DNA of 64,000 nt from Chryseobacterium sp. SN22 (GTDB lineage: Bacteria; Bacteroidota; Bacteroidia; Flavobacteriales; Weeksellaceae), in contig NZ_VTSX01000001.1 in the NCBI RefSeq assembly GCF_008329705.1, positions 1 to 64,000 of the forward strand, read 5' to 3'. Shown here one piece after another: positions 33,848 through 44,735 of this stretch (position 1 is its first letter; every line of letters begins with the position of its first letter). The position numbers and the translations under genes are program-made. The notes beneath the pieces were generated by a model. The model searched no databases and had not been told where the DNA came from. It saw nothing but the letters and a program-made list of their open reading frames with translations.

Positions 33848-36004
33848 TTATTTCACCGGCTTCGCAGAGATGGCAAAACCACCGCTTCTCGCCATGCTGA
33901 TCCTGATCTTAGACTTGTTAGTGACCGTCTTTTTGTAAATATTGTAGCTCTGAGGGTTGTTGACGTAATCCGCATCTTTTCCGTCTTCATATACCGTTAC
34001 TTCATATTTCCGGCCTTTGTCGAGGAAAGAGAAATCCACGGTGTACTCGCGTTTGTTTTCATCGGTAATTCCACCAACAAACCAATCTTCGGTACCTTTG
34101 GCTTTCCTGGCCGTGATGATGTAGTCTCCCGGCTCGGCAGATAAGATTTTGGTATCGTCCCAGTCTGCGGCAACGTCCTTGATAAACTGGAAGGCATCCA
34201 TATGCCGTTTGTAATTTTCCGGTAAGTCGGCAGCCATCTGCAACGGCATATACATCACCACATACAGGGCCAGCTGTTTGGCCAGTGTGGTTTTAACGAA
34301 ACGCTTGTCACCAGGGAAATAGTAATCCAGTTTGGTCTGGAAGATTCCCGGCGTGTAATCCATCGGACCGCCCATCCAACGGGTAAACGGAAGAATGGTC
34401 TGGTGGTCGGGATTGTTTCCGGCAAAGGCCTCGAATTCCGTTCCTCTGGCTGCTTCAGCAGAAATCCAGTTCGGATAGGTCCTGCTCTCCCCGCCCGGAC
34501 GAACCGATTCGTGGGAATTGACCATGATTTTGTATTCATTGGCTTTTTCCGCGATCCTGTAATAATGATTGATGGTCCACTGGGAATAGTGGTGCTCGCC
34601 TCTTGGAATGATATCGCCGACATAACCGGTTTTTACGGCGTCATACCCGTAATCATTCATGAGTTTGAAAGCTTTGTCCGCCCAACGTTCGTAATTGGTG
34701 GCGGAACCGGAGGTTTCGTGGTGCATGATGAGCTTCATGCCTTTGGAATGGGCATAGTCGTTCAGCATTTTGAGGTCGAAATCAGGATACGGCGTAATGA
34801 AATTGAAAACGAATTCCTTGGAATGCCCGAACCAGTCTTCCCAACCCACGTTCCAGCCTTCGATCAGTAAGCCTTTAAAGCCGTTTTCCGCAGCAAAATC
34901 GATATACTCCTTTACTTTCGTATTGTTGGCGGCGTGTTTTCCGTTTGGGGTAAGCTTGGAGAAATCCGTTACGCCGATGTGAACGTTTTCCGCCGTGGAG
35001 TACGCCCATTGGGACTTTCCTATGATCATTTCCCACCATACGCCCATGTATTTGGTCGGGTGGATGTAGGAAGTATCGGTATATTTGGTCGGTTCGTTGA
35101 GGTTAAACATCATTTTGGAGCCCAATACCTCTTCCGCCTTCGGGGAAACGATGATGGTTCTCCACGGGGAAACAGAGGAAGTCTGGATATAGCCTTTCGC
35201 GCCCTGCCGGTCCGGTGTTAAATGGGTTTTAAATTTGAAATTCACGGCATCCACTTCGAGGTTGGAAGCCGGATAATCCAATACAGCAGCTTCCCCAAGA
35301 TTAACATACAATGATTCTTTGCCTTCCTTTTTCAGCATCAACGGCGACTGTACCGCATTCCGCACCATCTTCTGGGAGGCGTTGCTGTCGAAAGAGTTCG
35401 GCCATCTCGCCGGGATTTCGGAGATTTTTGTGGTCTGCGGCTGGTATTCCTGGGAATCGTAGTCTGCAGCAATCCACCACGCTTTCATATCGGTCGGGAA
35501 ATCGATTTCGGAATCTTCTTCACGGATGACGAAATAGTTCAGGTTTTTCTGCTGCGGGAATTCGTACCGGAATCCAAGCCCATCATTGAACAGTCTGAAT
35601 TTAACGACAATATCCCGATCGGTTGCATCCTGATGCAGTGTTACTGCCAGCTCGTTATAGTTGTTGATATAATTTTTCTTTTCGCCCAGTACCGGCTGCC
35701 AGGTTTCGTTTTTAGAATCCCTGGTTTCCGCTTTTTTGGAAAATCCGTTGTTCAGATCAAATTTGGTGTCTTCCGGTTTGGCAATCTCAGAGGCGAATTT
35801 AATGGCCGTATCCTTGAATAACCTCAGCCCCAACCTGGAATCTTCCACCACCACTGCTCCATTGTATTTCAGGTTGTAATACGGTACGCCCTGTTTCAGC
35901 TGGAAATCCATCCGGAACTTTCCATCCGGCGACTGTAACGTCTGTGCGTTCACTCCTGCAAACATCATTGAGAACAAGACTGCCCCCATCGTAATTTTCT
36001 TCAT
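33848..36004 (-). CDS. susB: GH97 alpha-glucosidase, SusB-like
   Basis: The 718-residue enzyme has a signal peptide ending near VNAQ, an N-terminal beta-sandwich typical of GH97 (LQSPDGKFRMDFQLKQGVPYY), a central barrel with EGWNVGWEDWFGHSKEF, MHHETSGSATNYE and MVNSHESVRPGGESRTYPN, and a C-terminal beta domain. GH97 members of the SusB type release glucose from malto-oligosaccharide ends in the periplasm with Ca2+. The length agrees with SusB (738). It follows susE by 78 nt with a hairpin in the gap. Confidence 0.92.
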   Translation of the reverse strand: MKKITMGAVLFSMMFAGVNAQTLQSPDGKFRMDFQLKQGVPYYNLKYNGAVVVEDSRLGLRLFKDTAIKFASEIAKPEDTKFDLNNGFSKKAETRDSKNETWQPVLGEKKNYINNYNELAVTLHQDATDRDIVVKFRLFNDGLGFRYEFPQQKNLNYFVIREEDSEIDFPTDMKAWWIAADYDSQEYQPQTTKISEIPARWPNSFDSNASQKMVRNAVQSPLMLKKEGKESLYVNLGEAAVLDYPASNLEVDAVNFKFKTHLTPDRQGAKGYIQTSSVSPWRTIIVSPKAEEVLGSKMMFNLNEPTKYTDTSYIHPTKYMGVWWEMIIGKSQWAYSTAENVHIGVTDFSKLTPNGKHAANNTKVKEYIDFAAENGFKGLLIEGWNVGWEDWFGHSKEFVFNFITPYPDFDLKMLNDYAHSKGMKLIMHHETSGSATNYERWADKAFKLMNDYGYDAVKTGYVGDIIPRGEHHYSQWTINHYYRIAEKANEYKIMVNSHESVRPGGESRTYPNWISAEAARGTEFEAFAGNNPDHQTILPFTRWMGGPMDYTPGIFQTKLDYYFPGDKRFVKTTLAKQLALYVVMYMPLQMAADLPENYKRHMDAFQFIKDVAADWDDTKILSAEPGDYIITARKAKGTEDWFVGGITDENKREYTVDFSFLDKGRKYEVTVYEDGKDADYVNNPQSYNIYKKTVTNKSKIRISMARSGGFAISAKPVK

Positions 36005-36034
36005 AATGACTATTTATACGCTTTAAAAATAAAG

Positions 36035-36063
36035 AAAGTGCTGCCGATAAGCAACACTTTGCT
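36035..36063 (-). terminator. Hairpin between susE and susB, possible partial terminator
   Basis: On the minus strand AAAGTGTTGC pairs with GCAGCACTTT around a six-base loop, followed by a T-rich stretch (CTTTATTTTT). It could lower read-through from the outer-membrane genes into the glucosidase gene. Confidence 0.5.
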
Positions 36064-36082
36064 GTTTTAAATTTGTTATATG

Positions 36083-37192
36083 TTACAATTTTGTAACGGT
36101 CAGTTTATAATAACCTGAATTGTGTAAATCCAATTCGATTTTATAATTTCCTGCCTGTGAAACTTTATAGGCCGGATCTCCGGTTACAGTACCTTCCGCA
36201 CTCATGAACGATTTAACGGCTGCTCCTGAAACCAATGTCTGATCTGCACTTTCCGGCTGGAACTTCATTGCCCAATCGTCATTGGCTCTGAACTTAAATA
36301 CACCTGAAGCAGTAAGTGCAATTGAGTTGATGACATACGTCTTTGTTGCTGGATTATAGATAAGATCTGTGTCTGAATTCCAACCGGTGGGCGTAGCATC
36401 CCCAATTACTCCAAAGTTGGCAATTACGGAAGAATAGGTATTTAATCCCCAGTTTACATTAACATAATAAGTTCCGGCAGTAAGTGCTTTAATATTATCA
36501 CCGTCCGCTTTAAGCTTACCGGTTTTAGTACCATCATCTCCTTTATTTCCCGGCCAGTCTTGGTTGATGGCGAACTTATATTCGCTGTTCGGACTGGTTA
36601 CGTAAATAAATCCTCTGTACTTATCATCTTTTGAAGGTGAAAATAAGTTCGGGGAATTGCCGGGAGTCCAGTCTGCATATCCTGCTGCTCCGGCATATCC
36701 TCCAGGAACATTAATTTTTGGATAGATCAAATCAGGATTTGGTGTGTAACCCGTGATGTTAACCGCGATAACATTAGAATAATAAGCTGTTGTAGAGTTC
36801 AAACTTGATTTTAATCTTACTTCAATCGGTTTAGCAACATTAGGGACAACATTCAATGTCGATAAGATGACATTCAGTTGTAAATGGGTTAAAGAAAATG
36901 TTTTCTGATCCATTGAAACAGGCTGGCTTGCAACAGAAGCAAAATTAGTTCCTGCTACTGCAAACTCTACTGTATTGGAAATACTTATATTTGGATTAAA
37001 TGTGGGATTACTGTACGTAAATGTAAGTGCAGACTGATCAGCAATCGTTTCATTAAGCGTTACTGCTGTTTTATTTACTGAAAGACTTCCTGCCGACATA
37101 TTATCAAGGGTTACCTTGTCATCATCTTCTCTACATGAAACTATAAGAAAGCTTATAATTCCCAACAGAAATATTTTTAAAATATTTTTCAT
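36083..37192 (-). CDS. susE: SusE-like outer membrane starch-binding lipoprotein
   Basis: The 369-residue protein has a lipobox ending at Cys20 (FLIVSC) followed by REDDD, an acidic surface-export signal. The N-terminal SusE domain (about 30-150) is an Ig-like module with NISISNTVEFAVAGTNF, and two C-terminal SusE/SusF-type carbohydrate-binding modules follow, containing W and NPATKTYVINSI segments. It should bind glucan at the cell surface. It lies 20 nt after susD. Confidence 0.88.
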   Translation of the reverse strand: MKNILKIFLLGIISFLIVSCREDDDKVTLDNMSAGSLSVNKTAVTLNETIADQSALTFTYSNPTFNPNISISNTVEFAVAGTNFASVASQPVSMDQKTFSLTHLQLNVILSTLNVVPNVAKPIEVRLKSSLNSTTAYYSNVIAVNITGYTPNPDLIYPKINVPGGYAGAAGYADWTPGNSPNLFSPSKDDKYRGFIYVTSPNSEYKFAINQDWPGNKGDDGTKTGKLKADGDNIKALTAGTYYVNVNWGLNTYSSVIANFGVIGDATPTGWNSDTDLIYNPATKTYVINSIALTASGVFKFRANDDWAMKFQPESADQTLVSGAAVKSFMSAEGTVTGDPAYKVSQAGNYKIELDLHNSGYYKLTVTKL

Positions 37193-37212
37193 TTTTTAGA
37201 TTGATTTAAAAA

Positions 37213-38772
37213 TTAAAAACCAGGATTTTGAGTAAGATTAGGATTTGACTGAAGTGCTGAACTCGGTATAGGAAACACTTTGTAGTTATCCGAAATAGAA
37301 GTTCCGTTTTTCACCCCTCCTTTCCATGGCCACAAATAAGATCCTCCTGTAAATTTTCCGAATCTGATGAGATCCTGTCTTCTCATTCCTTCAAAGTTCA
37401 GTTCTCTTGCTCTTTCATCCAAAAGATTATCAAGGGTAAGTGTTCCTAATGGTAATGCGGAAGATCTGGCCCTTACCTGATTTACATAAGTCAGACCTTG
37501 AGCAACGGTAGTTCCGGAAGCTCCTCTCAATGCACATTCAGCATACATCAGATAAACATCTGCCAGTCTGAATAATGGAAAATCTGTTGAGGAATAATCT
37601 GTTGCGCCTCCTGTTCCATTAGAATCCTTATTCCAGAATTTATCTGAAGGCAATCCGTCAGTCCATGCTTTATAGTCGTTCATTTCCCAGTTATGCCCCT
37701 GGGTCCAGAACAGTTTTGCCCTTTTATCAGGACTGGCCTGAAGATCGGCAATACTGTTTCCGAATAAGCCGTACCATGCTTTTGTAGCCCTGTGCCCGGC
37801 CCAACCCTGTTTGGCACCAAAATCCGCAGGAACCATGGTATCGGTACTAATGCTCCCGTTAACCAAATAAGTGGTATTCCCAAAACTCTGGCTGGAAACG
37901 GCATCTGCAATCAGAGGAAATATGATTTCTTTGGAAGTATTGTTATCCGATGAGAAATTCTTTCTTACATTAGATTCCAGCTGGTAACCTCCTTCATTTA
38001 TAATTTTATTAATGTAAATAGCTGCATCGTTATATCTTGCTGTACCTGTATAGACTTCTGCATTCAAATATAATTTCGCCAGCAACATTCTAGCACATGA
38101 TTTATTTGCCCTGCCATAAGAATTAGTCACCGGTAAAGTTGCCTCTACAGCCAATAATTCACTTTCGACAAAATTGAATAAATCTTTTCTGGAAGATTCA
38201 GGTAACGGTGTGGAAGTATTAAAATTCTGATCATTTACCAATACACCCTTACCAAATAAGTCAATCAGATAATAATAAGATAAAGATCTTAAAAATCTCA
38301 ATTCGTCGACTACCTGATTTTTATTTGCATAATTTACCTGATCACTCTTCATGATAAGAATCAGATTGGTTGCCTGTGGAACCGTATAATAAATCCTGTC
38401 GTATACATACTTAAAAAACTTATTGCTTGAGGTCCAGTTTGCCGTTGTCGTTAACTGATCCAGTCCATTGTCTCCCCACCTATTTTTCATATCGTCTGCG
38501 GTAAAATCCTGTAAGTTTACCAAACCTCTTACAAAGGGCGATTCTCCGGGATCTGCTCCTGAAATATCAGATTTATCGGGTCCTTCCACACTTGAAAGAG
38601 CAAAACTTGCATATAATCGTGAAAGCAAACCTTCTACAGCATTAGGATCTGCTGCCAAAAGATTTTCTAAAGTCTGTTCTACTTTCGGCTGTGTATCGAG
38701 ATCACTTATACACGCAGTATTTACCGCAAGAAATGTTAAAAGAGCCAGTACTTTATATTTAGTATTTTTCAT
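37213..38772 (-). CDS. susD: RagB/SusD-family nutrient uptake lipoprotein
   Basis: The 519-residue protein has a lipobox near residue 21 (VNTACISDLDTQP) and the SusD layout: helical TPR-like N-terminal region (VDELRFLRSLSYYYLIDLFG, ARMLLAKLYLNAEVYTG), a mid region, and the C-terminal family signature LRLADVYLMYAECALRG, written here as FRLADVYLMYAECALRG, plus LLDERARELNFEGMRRQDLIRFG. It caps the SusC channel and captures oligosaccharides. It starts 11 nt after susC. Confidence 0.95.
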   Translation of the reverse strand: MKNTKYKVLALLTFLAVNTACISDLDTQPKVEQTLENLLAADPNAVEGLLSRLYASFALSSVEGPDKSDISGADPGESPFVRGLVNLQDFTADDMKNRWGDNGLDQLTTTANWTSSNKFFKYVYDRIYYTVPQATNLILIMKSDQVNYANKNQVVDELRFLRSLSYYYLIDLFGKGVLVNDQNFNTSTPLPESSRKDLFNFVESELLAVEATLPVTNSYGRANKSCARMLLAKLYLNAEVYTGTARYNDAAIYINKIINEGGYQLESNVRKNFSSDNNTSKEIIFPLIADAVSSQSFGNTTYLVNGSISTDTMVPADFGAKQGWAGHRATKAWYGLFGNSIADLQASPDKRAKLFWTQGHNWEMNDYKAWTDGLPSDKFWNKDSNGTGGATDYSSTDFPLFRLADVYLMYAECALRGASGTTVAQGLTYVNQVRARSSALPLGTLTLDNLLDERARELNFEGMRRQDLIRFGKFTGGSYLWPWKGGVKNGTSISDNYKVFPIPSSALQSNPNLTQNPGF

Positions 38773-38783
38773 TTTAATATTTT

Positions 38784-41642
38784 TTAGAAATTAAAGTTAA
38801 ATCCGACAGTATATGTTCTTGGTCTCGGATAAAAGTTATTATCAATCCCCGTGAAATTTTCAGGATCCTGTCCTGTATAATTGGTCCAGGTATATACATT
38901 ATTTACTGAGGCGTATACTCTTACGTTTGTACTTTTAAATATATTTTTAAATAAATATCCAAGCGTGATGTTATCCAGCTTTAAGAAAGAAGCATCTTCA
39001 AGGAAGTAATCCGATAAATAGAGATTATCCGAAATGGTAAATGGTGAATCTGCCGTAGAAGCCAATGTATTATTTAAATTCAGAGAATTTGAAGGAATGG
39101 TATAACTCTTTAATCCCTGTGCAATTTTTCTTGTATTATAAATAAGACCTCCGATCTGTCCGCGGAATGCAGCATTAAGATCCCAGTTTTTATAATTGAA
39201 TGTTGTACTGAATCCATATGTCCATCTTGGTCTTATCGCTTTAAAATACCTGTCATTTTCATTGATGATACCGTCGTTATTACGATCTACATACACATTA
39301 TCAAGTGGTTTTCCGTTGGAATCATAAACCTGTTGCAGCACCCAAGCTGAATAAGGCTGTCCGCCTACCACATTGGTTGCCAGTTTAACGCCCGTTCCTA
39401 CCGGCAAGGTGCTATCTAAAACCTGTATATTGGTAACATCTCCTAAATTTACAACCTTGGAGTCGTTATATCCAAAATTTCCTGATACAGACCAGCTTAT
39501 ATTTTCGGTTTTTACAGGAACGACCGCTAAATTAAGTTCAACACCTTTATTCTCTATAGAACCAACATTTGTTGTAAATTCATTCGTTAAACCTTGTCCT
39601 GGTGGCAATGTAACTTTTGCCAGAAGATTAGTGGTTTTTCTTTGATAAATGTCGACACTACCAGATATTCTTTCCTGTTTGAAAAATGAGAAATCTATTC
39701 CTCCATTCCACGTTTGTGTAGTTTCCCATGTCAGATTAGGATTAAAAGGCAATGCACTATATGTACCTACCCCCGGAAAATATTGAGAATTGGATCCTCC
39801 AATGGAAAAATAAGCACTGGAAGGATAAAATCCTGCAACACCAACAATATCAGCATTTCCTGTTCTCCCCCATCCTAGTCTTAGTTTAAGATCATTTACA
39901 TTTGCAGATTCTTTTAAAAAGTCTTTGTTAACCTTCCAAGCAAAACCAACTCCTGGAAAATAGCCCCATCGCTCACCTTTCTGAAATAATGAAGAAGCAT
40001 CTGCCCTGAAGTTCAGGGTAAATAAATATTTATCATAAAAATCTATATTTGCTCTTCCGATAAAAGACTGTAAATTTAAAACATTATAATACCTGTTATT
40101 AGGATTCAAAGCCGTTCCCGGATTTGGAACCCTCAGACCGGAAGCATCATCATATCTGTATTGATCTTTATATCCGTCATTTTTAAAATTCTGATAGGAA
40201 TATCCTCCCTGAACAAGGAAATGAGAGAGAAACCCCGAGTATTTTTTTTCATAGACTAAATAGGCATCCATTGTCTGATTGACTATACTTTGATGTTCAG
40301 CGTAGTCTACTCCCGGACTAAATACATAATCATTCGGCATAACAGAATTTTGCGGGTTTCTGTATGTTGCAATAGCATTATTATTATAAACGGTTTTCAA
40401 ATTAGATCTGGAAGCTTCCAATCCTAAATTTACTACCGCTCTCAAGTCGGGTAAGAAATGAAATTTATAATTGATTTCCGCATTACCTAAAAACTTAGAA
40501 ATTCTTTGTGGGGATTGTCTCTGCAGAAGGATTGCCAACGGATTGCTTTGTCCCTGAATAAGATACTGATTTCCTTTTAATACAACATTCTGGTAATATC
40601 CTCCAAATCGGTCATAGGGCTGTCCGGTTAAACCGGCATCAGATGCATAAACCGGCAAAGTAGGATTCATATTCAACGCTCCGCCAATCGCTCCGCCATC
40701 ATCGATAGCATTCAATTTTGAAAATAAACCTTTTAAACTGAAGTCAATTTTTAAATGATTATCGAAGAAACTTGGTGTGATATTTAATCCTGCAGAAAAT
40801 CTTTCATAATCACTTGTTCTTACGACACCTTCCGTTCTGTTATATCCCAAAGATAACCGGGTAGGAACTTTATTGAATAGACTTCCCGAGACACTTAAGT
40901 TATTATCTGAAGAAACAGAATTTCTATAAATTACTTTCTGCCAGTCCGTATTATATATTCTTCCAGGTACTGTTTTATTATTAGGATCTCCGCCAACTCC
41001 TAAAAGATAATTGAAGTTTGGATAATTTTGATTAATAAAGCTTGTAAATTCACTGGCATCCATTACATCAATATATTTACTGACCGTACCTACGGAAACA
41101 TTAGTGTTTAAGCTTACCCTTAGCTTTCCTCCTCCTCTTTTTGTTTTGATAATAATAACCCCATTAGAACCTCTGTTACCATAGATGGCTGTGGCCGATG
41201 CATCTTTCAGAATGGAAAACGATTCAATATCATTCGGATTAATTAAATTTAAGGGATTAGCCACTCCAGCAGGATTGTTAGTATCGAGAGGAACTCCGTC
41301 AATAACAATCAGTGGATTATTATTCGCGCTAAAAGATGACCCGCCTCTGATCCTTATATTAGGAGCAGCATCAGGCGAACCTCCCGAACTTGTAATTCTT
41401 ACCCCCGGAGCTTTTCCTGCAATCAGCTGATCTGCAGAAACAATCGCTCCTTTATTAAATTCTTTTTCAGAAACAGCAGTAATGGCACCGGTTAAGTCAG
41501 ATTTTTTCTGCCTTCCATAACCGACCAGGACCACCTCATCAATCTTTTTCTCCTTGGTTGTAGAGTCCGTTTGTGCATGGACCATTGCACTGGCCAATAA
41601 GAAGGCAGGCGCAATTTTTAATACCGTTGTAAAATTTTTCAC
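38784..41642 (-). CDS. susC: SusC-type TonB-dependent outer membrane transporter
   Basis: I place the start at GTG 41642, because it gives a normal signal peptide (KNFTTVLKIAPAFLLASAMVHAQ, shown in two parts: basic start, then hydrophobic core and AQ site). An upstream ATG would add a lysine-rich stretch of 19 residues before it. The product of about 952 residues has a TonB box region (KKIDEVVLVGYGRQKKSD), plug motifs (IRIRGGSSFSANN, VIDGVPLDTNNP, ILKDASATAIYGNRGSNG) and a beta-barrel ending in an aromatic strand VGFNFNF. The common N-terminal carboxypeptidase-like domain is absent. It imports oligosaccharides with SusD. Confidence 0.93.
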   Translation of the reverse strand: MKNFTTVLKIAPAFLLASAMVHAQTDSTTKEKKIDEVVLVGYGRQKKSDLTGAITAVSEKEFNKGAIVSADQLIAGKAPGVRITSSGGSPDAAPNIRIRGGSSFSANNNPLIVIDGVPLDTNNPAGVANPLNLINPNDIESFSILKDASATAIYGNRGSNGVIIIKTKRGGGKLRVSLNTNVSVGTVSKYIDVMDASEFTSFINQNYPNFNYLLGVGGDPNNKTVPGRIYNTDWQKVIYRNSVSSDNNLSVSGSLFNKVPTRLSLGYNRTEGVVRTSDYERFSAGLNITPSFFDNHLKIDFSLKGLFSKLNAIDDGGAIGGALNMNPTLPVYASDAGLTGQPYDRFGGYYQNVVLKGNQYLIQGQSNPLAILLQRQSPQRISKFLGNAEINYKFHFLPDLRAVVNLGLEASRSNLKTVYNNNAIATYRNPQNSVMPNDYVFSPGVDYAEHQSIVNQTMDAYLVYEKKYSGFLSHFLVQGGYSYQNFKNDGYKDQYRYDDASGLRVPNPGTALNPNNRYYNVLNLQSFIGRANIDFYDKYLFTLNFRADASSLFQKGERWGYFPGVGFAWKVNKDFLKESANVNDLKLRLGWGRTGNADIVGVAGFYPSSAYFSIGGSNSQYFPGVGTYSALPFNPNLTWETTQTWNGGIDFSFFKQERISGSVDIYQRKTTNLLAKVTLPPGQGLTNEFTTNVGSIENKGVELNLAVVPVKTENISWSVSGNFGYNDSKVVNLGDVTNIQVLDSTLPVGTGVKLATNVVGGQPYSAWVLQQVYDSNGKPLDNVYVDRNNDGIINENDRYFKAIRPRWTYGFSTTFNYKNWDLNAAFRGQIGGLIYNTRKIAQGLKSYTIPSNSLNLNNTLASTADSPFTISDNLYLSDYFLEDASFLKLDNITLGYLFKNIFKSTNVRVYASVNNVYTWTNYTGQDPENFTGIDNNFYPRPRTYTVGFNFNF

Positions 41643-41699
41643 AATATTATTTTTATATAGTTTCTTTGTAGTTATTTTCAGCCAAAAGGCCTGATGCAA

Positions 41700-41920
41700 T
41701 TTATAAAAAAAATAGAATTAACTTAAATTTAATAAAAATTTAGATAAATTTATGTAAATTTAAAGCGTTAATTTAGTTAAATTTTTAATTAACAATCAGT
41801 TACCTTAAAATATGCACAGCATACCATTGGTAAAATTTTAACCAAAAGTTAAACATTCGTTTAACTAAATGTAACATTTCCACCTGTTCAGTTGTTATAT
41901 AAAGCCTTAATTGCGTAATC
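41700..41920. other. AT-rich divergent region between susC and metG
   Basis: About 240 bases rich in A/T and with repeated TTTAAAT-like words; no gene or clear susC promoter match was found. Confidence 0.4.
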
Positions 41921-41952
41921 TTGCTGACTTTCGATGATTATCCTTATCTTTG
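41921..41952 (+). promoter_or_regulatory. metG promoter
   Basis: TTG at 41921-41923 (-33 region) and TATCTTTG at 41945-41952 (-7 box) have the expected spacing, 24 nt before the metG ATG. Confidence 0.65.
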
Positions 41953-41976
41953 CAATTCAAAAAAACTTTACTATAA

Positions 41977-44013
41977 ATGTCAAACAGAAAGATGATTACG
42001 GCGGCTTTGCCTTATGCAAACGGACCGGTTCATATCGGGCATTTGGCAGGGGTTTATATTCCTGCGGATGTATATGCAAGATTTCAGAGAAGATCAGGGA
42101 AAGACGTTGCGTTTATCTGTGGTTCGGATGAACACGGAATCCCCATTACCATAAGAGCTAAGAAAGAAGGGGTAACTCCTCAGGATATTGTTGATAAATA
42201 CCACGGGATCATCAAAAAATCCTTTTCGGATCTTGGGATTTCCTTTGATGAATATTCCAGAACGACGTCTGAAAAGCATTATGAAACCAGTCAGGACTTC
42301 TTTAAGGTGCTTTACGAAAAAGGCAAATTTACTGAAGAGATGTCTGAGCAGTACTTTGATGAACAGGCCGGAGAATTCCTGGCCGACCGTTATATCGTAG
42401 GAACCTGCCCGAACTGCGGCAACGAAAACGCTTACGGAGACCAGTGTGAAAAATGCGGTTCTACCCTTTCGCCTTCCGAACTGATCAACCCGAAGTCCAT
42501 GCTGAGCGGAAATGTTCCCATCTTAAAGGAAACGAAAAACTGGTATCTGCCTTTAAATGAATATGAAGATTTCCTGAATGACTGGATCATCGAAGGCCAT
42601 AAAGACGACTGGAAGCCAAACGTATACGGACAGGTAAAATCATGGCTGAATGACGGATTAAAACCTCGTGCCATGACCAGAGACCTGAACTGGGGGGTCC
42701 CGGTTCCGTTGTCTGGTGCCGAAGGAAAAGTATTGTATGTATGGTTTGATGCCCCGATCGGCTATATCTCCTTTACCAAAGAATGGGCGGAGAAAAACGG
42801 AAAGGACTGGAAAGATTACTGGCAGAGCGAAGAATCCGATCTGGTTCACTTCATCGGTAAAGACAATATCGTGTTCCACTGTATCATTTTCCCTTCGATG
42901 ATGAAAGCTCATGGCGAGTATATCATGCCGAAAAATGTTCCTGCATTTGAATTCCTGAACCTGGAAAACGATAAAATTTCAACGTCAAGAAACTGGGCCG
43001 TCTGGGCACATGAGTATGTGGAAGATTTCCCTGGACAACAGGATGTACTTCGTTATGCACTTCTGTCTTCCGCTCCAGAAACCAAGGATAATAATTTTAC
43101 CTGGAAGGATTTCCAGACGAAGAATAATTCTGAGTTGGTAGGTATTTTCGGGAACTTTATCAATAGGGTTGCCGTTTTGATTCATAAATATTATGATGGA
43201 ATTGTACCTGCAGGTGATGCAAATACTACTGAATTACAGGAAATTAATAAATCAGCTAAAGAAATTGCAGGCTTTCTTGAGAATTATGAATTCAGAAATT
43301 CTTTAACAGCTTTAATGAATTTAGCCCGCTTCGGAAACCAGTATCTTCAGAATGAAGAACCTTGGAAAACCATTAAAGACAGTCCTGAAAAAGCAGCAAA
43401 CTCTTTATTTGTCGGGGCTCAGATTGCAGTGGCTCTGGCTCAGCTGTGCGAACCGTTTATGCCTTTCAGTTCAGAAAAATTGCTGAATATGTTTAATGTT
43501 CAGAAATCGGAATGGAATGATGTTGAGACAAAATCTGTTTTAATTGAAGCCGGACATCAGATTAACGCATCCTCTCTTCTTTTCTCAAAAATCGAAGACG
43601 ACGTCATCGAAGCCCAGATCCAGAAGCTGGAAAATACCAAGCAAAACAATAAAAAAACCAACCCTAATGCCAACCCTATGAAAGACGAGATCACTTTTGA
43701 TGATTTTACGAAAATCGACCTGAGAACAGCAACCATTTTAGAAGCTGAAAAAGTGGAAAAAGCCGATAAATTGCTGAAACTTACCGTTGATACAGGTGTT
43801 GATGTAAGAACCGTTGTTTCAGGAATCGCGGAAAGCTTTACCCCGGAAGAAGTGATCGGAAAGCAGGTGATGATTTTATTAAACCTTGCGCCGAGAAAGA
43901 TCAGAGGCATTGAATCCCAGGGAATGTTGCTGTTGACCACAAAACCGGATGGAAAACTGTCTTTCGTAACACCGGATGACAGCAATGTAGAAAACGGAAT
44001 CGAAATCGGATAA
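41977..44013 (+). CDS. metG: Methionyl-tRNA synthetase with C-terminal tRNA-binding domain
   Basis: The 678-residue enzyme attaches methionine to tRNA-Met. Class I features are the HIGH signature in [12 protein letters not shown], a zinc knuckle CPNCG...CEKCG (about residues 147-160), and the KMSKS position written as DKISTSR (about 334). The anticodon-binding helices follow, then an EMAP/Trbp111 domain from about residue 570 ([32 protein letters not shown]). Length is typical for dimeric MetRS. It has its own promoter and terminator. Confidence 0.97.
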   Translation: MSNRKMITAALPYANGPVHIGHLAGVYIPADVYARFQRRSGKDVAFICGSDEHGIPITIRAKKEGVTPQDIVDKYHGIIKKSFSDLGISFDEYSRTTSEKHYETSQDFFKVLYEKGKFTEEMSEQYFDEQAGEFLADRYIVGTCPNCGNENAYGDQCEKCGSTLSPSELINPKSMLSGNVPILKETKNWYLPLNEYEDFLNDWIIEGHKDDWKPNVYGQVKSWLNDGLKPRAMTRDLNWGVPVPLSGAEGKVLYVWFDAPIGYISFTKEWAEKNGKDWKDYWQSEESDLVHFIGKDNIVFHCIIFPSMMKAHGEYIMPKNVPAFEFLNLENDKISTSRNWAVWAHEYVEDFPGQQDVLRYALLSSAPETKDNNFTWKDFQTKNNSELVGIFGNFINRVAVLIHKYYDGIVPAGDANTTELQEINKSAKEIAGFLENYEFRNSLTALMNLARFGNQYLQNEEPWKTIKDSPEKAANSLFVGAQIAVALAQLCEPFMPFSSEKLLNMFNVQKSEWNDVETKSVLIEAGHQINASSLLFSKIEDDVIEAQIQKLENTKQNNKKTNPNANPMKDEITFDDFTKIDLRTATILEAEKVEKADKLLKLTVDTGVDVRTVVSGIAESFTPEEVIGKQVMILLNLAPRKIRGIESQGMLLLTTKPDGKLSFVTPDDSNVENGIEIG

Positions 44014-44033
44014 ATTTTTCATTATTATATCTT

Positions 44034-44062
44034 AAAAATGGGCAGTGATTGCCCATTTTTTT
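44034..44062 (+). terminator. metG terminator
   Basis: AAAATGGGCA pairs with TGCCCATTTT around a five-base loop and is followed by T7. It ends just before the next ATG at 44070. Confidence 0.85.
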
Positions 44063-44069
44063 ATCTGCT

Positions 44070-44735
44070 ATGGTACAGAAAAAAGTTTTACAAAAGCTTA
44101 CAAACCCGGAACTCGAGCGGTACTTACGGGAAGACAGCCGGTTTACACCGGAGGCGGTTTACCTGGCTGCTGAAATTCTTGAAGAAAGAGGCAGGATATT
44201 TACGGATAACGAAAAATCATGTACCCGGGAGCTTATCAGAAAGAAAAAGGAAACCGAAAATCATAAAAGACTGGAGCAGGAAGAACTACAGAAAGACCAC
44301 ATTACTGAAGACCCCGGGGCTATCCGGCTGCACTCCAGAGAAGTGATTATGTTTTCCGGCCTCTGTTTCGGGTTTATCTCCGGGGCTGTTCTTCTCAGCC
44401 TGAATCTCTTCAAACTGAAAAAATACAGGGAAGGTGCCGGTGTTATTTTCCTTGGCATTGCATATACCGTCATCCAGTATTTCGGAATCCTATTCATATA
44501 TGAGACAAGAACCACCGGAGAAACAAAGGTTTTCAACCGGAGTCCTGAATTGTTATTTGCCGTTACGGGATTTTTACTGCTCTATCTCCTGTGGATAGAA
44601 AGTATAAAAAAACTTCCTTACCGTAAGGATTCATTATTAATCCCTGTTATCATCGTACTGTTATCCGTTTTTCTGAGTTACATGAATTATTACGGGTACT
44701 CCCCATCTTATCTCTTCGTTATTTTGGCCAGATAA
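44070..44735 (+). CDS. Membrane protein of unknown function
   Basis: The product is 221 residues from the ATG at 44070 (MVQKKVLQKLTNPELERYLRED); an ATG seven codons upstream would lie inside the metG terminator. A charged, helical N-terminal half resembles a short repeated TPNPELERYL/AAEILEERG motif seen in Flavobacteriia membrane proteins. Four hydrophobic segments follow (about 95-120, 125-150, 165-185, 195-215). It overlaps the 3' end of the convergent methyltransferase gene by 28 nt. Function unknown. Confidence 0.7.
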   Translation: MVQKKVLQKLTNPELERYLREDSRFTPEAVYLAAEILEERGRIFTDNEKSCTRELIRKKKETENHKRLEQEELQKDHITEDPGAIRLHSREVIMFSGLCFGFISGAVLLSLNLFKLKKYREGAGVIFLGIAYTVIQYFGILFIYETRTTGETKVFNRSPELLFAVTGFLLLYLLWIESIKKLPYRKDSLLIPVIIVLLSVFLSYMNYYGYSPSYLFVILAR

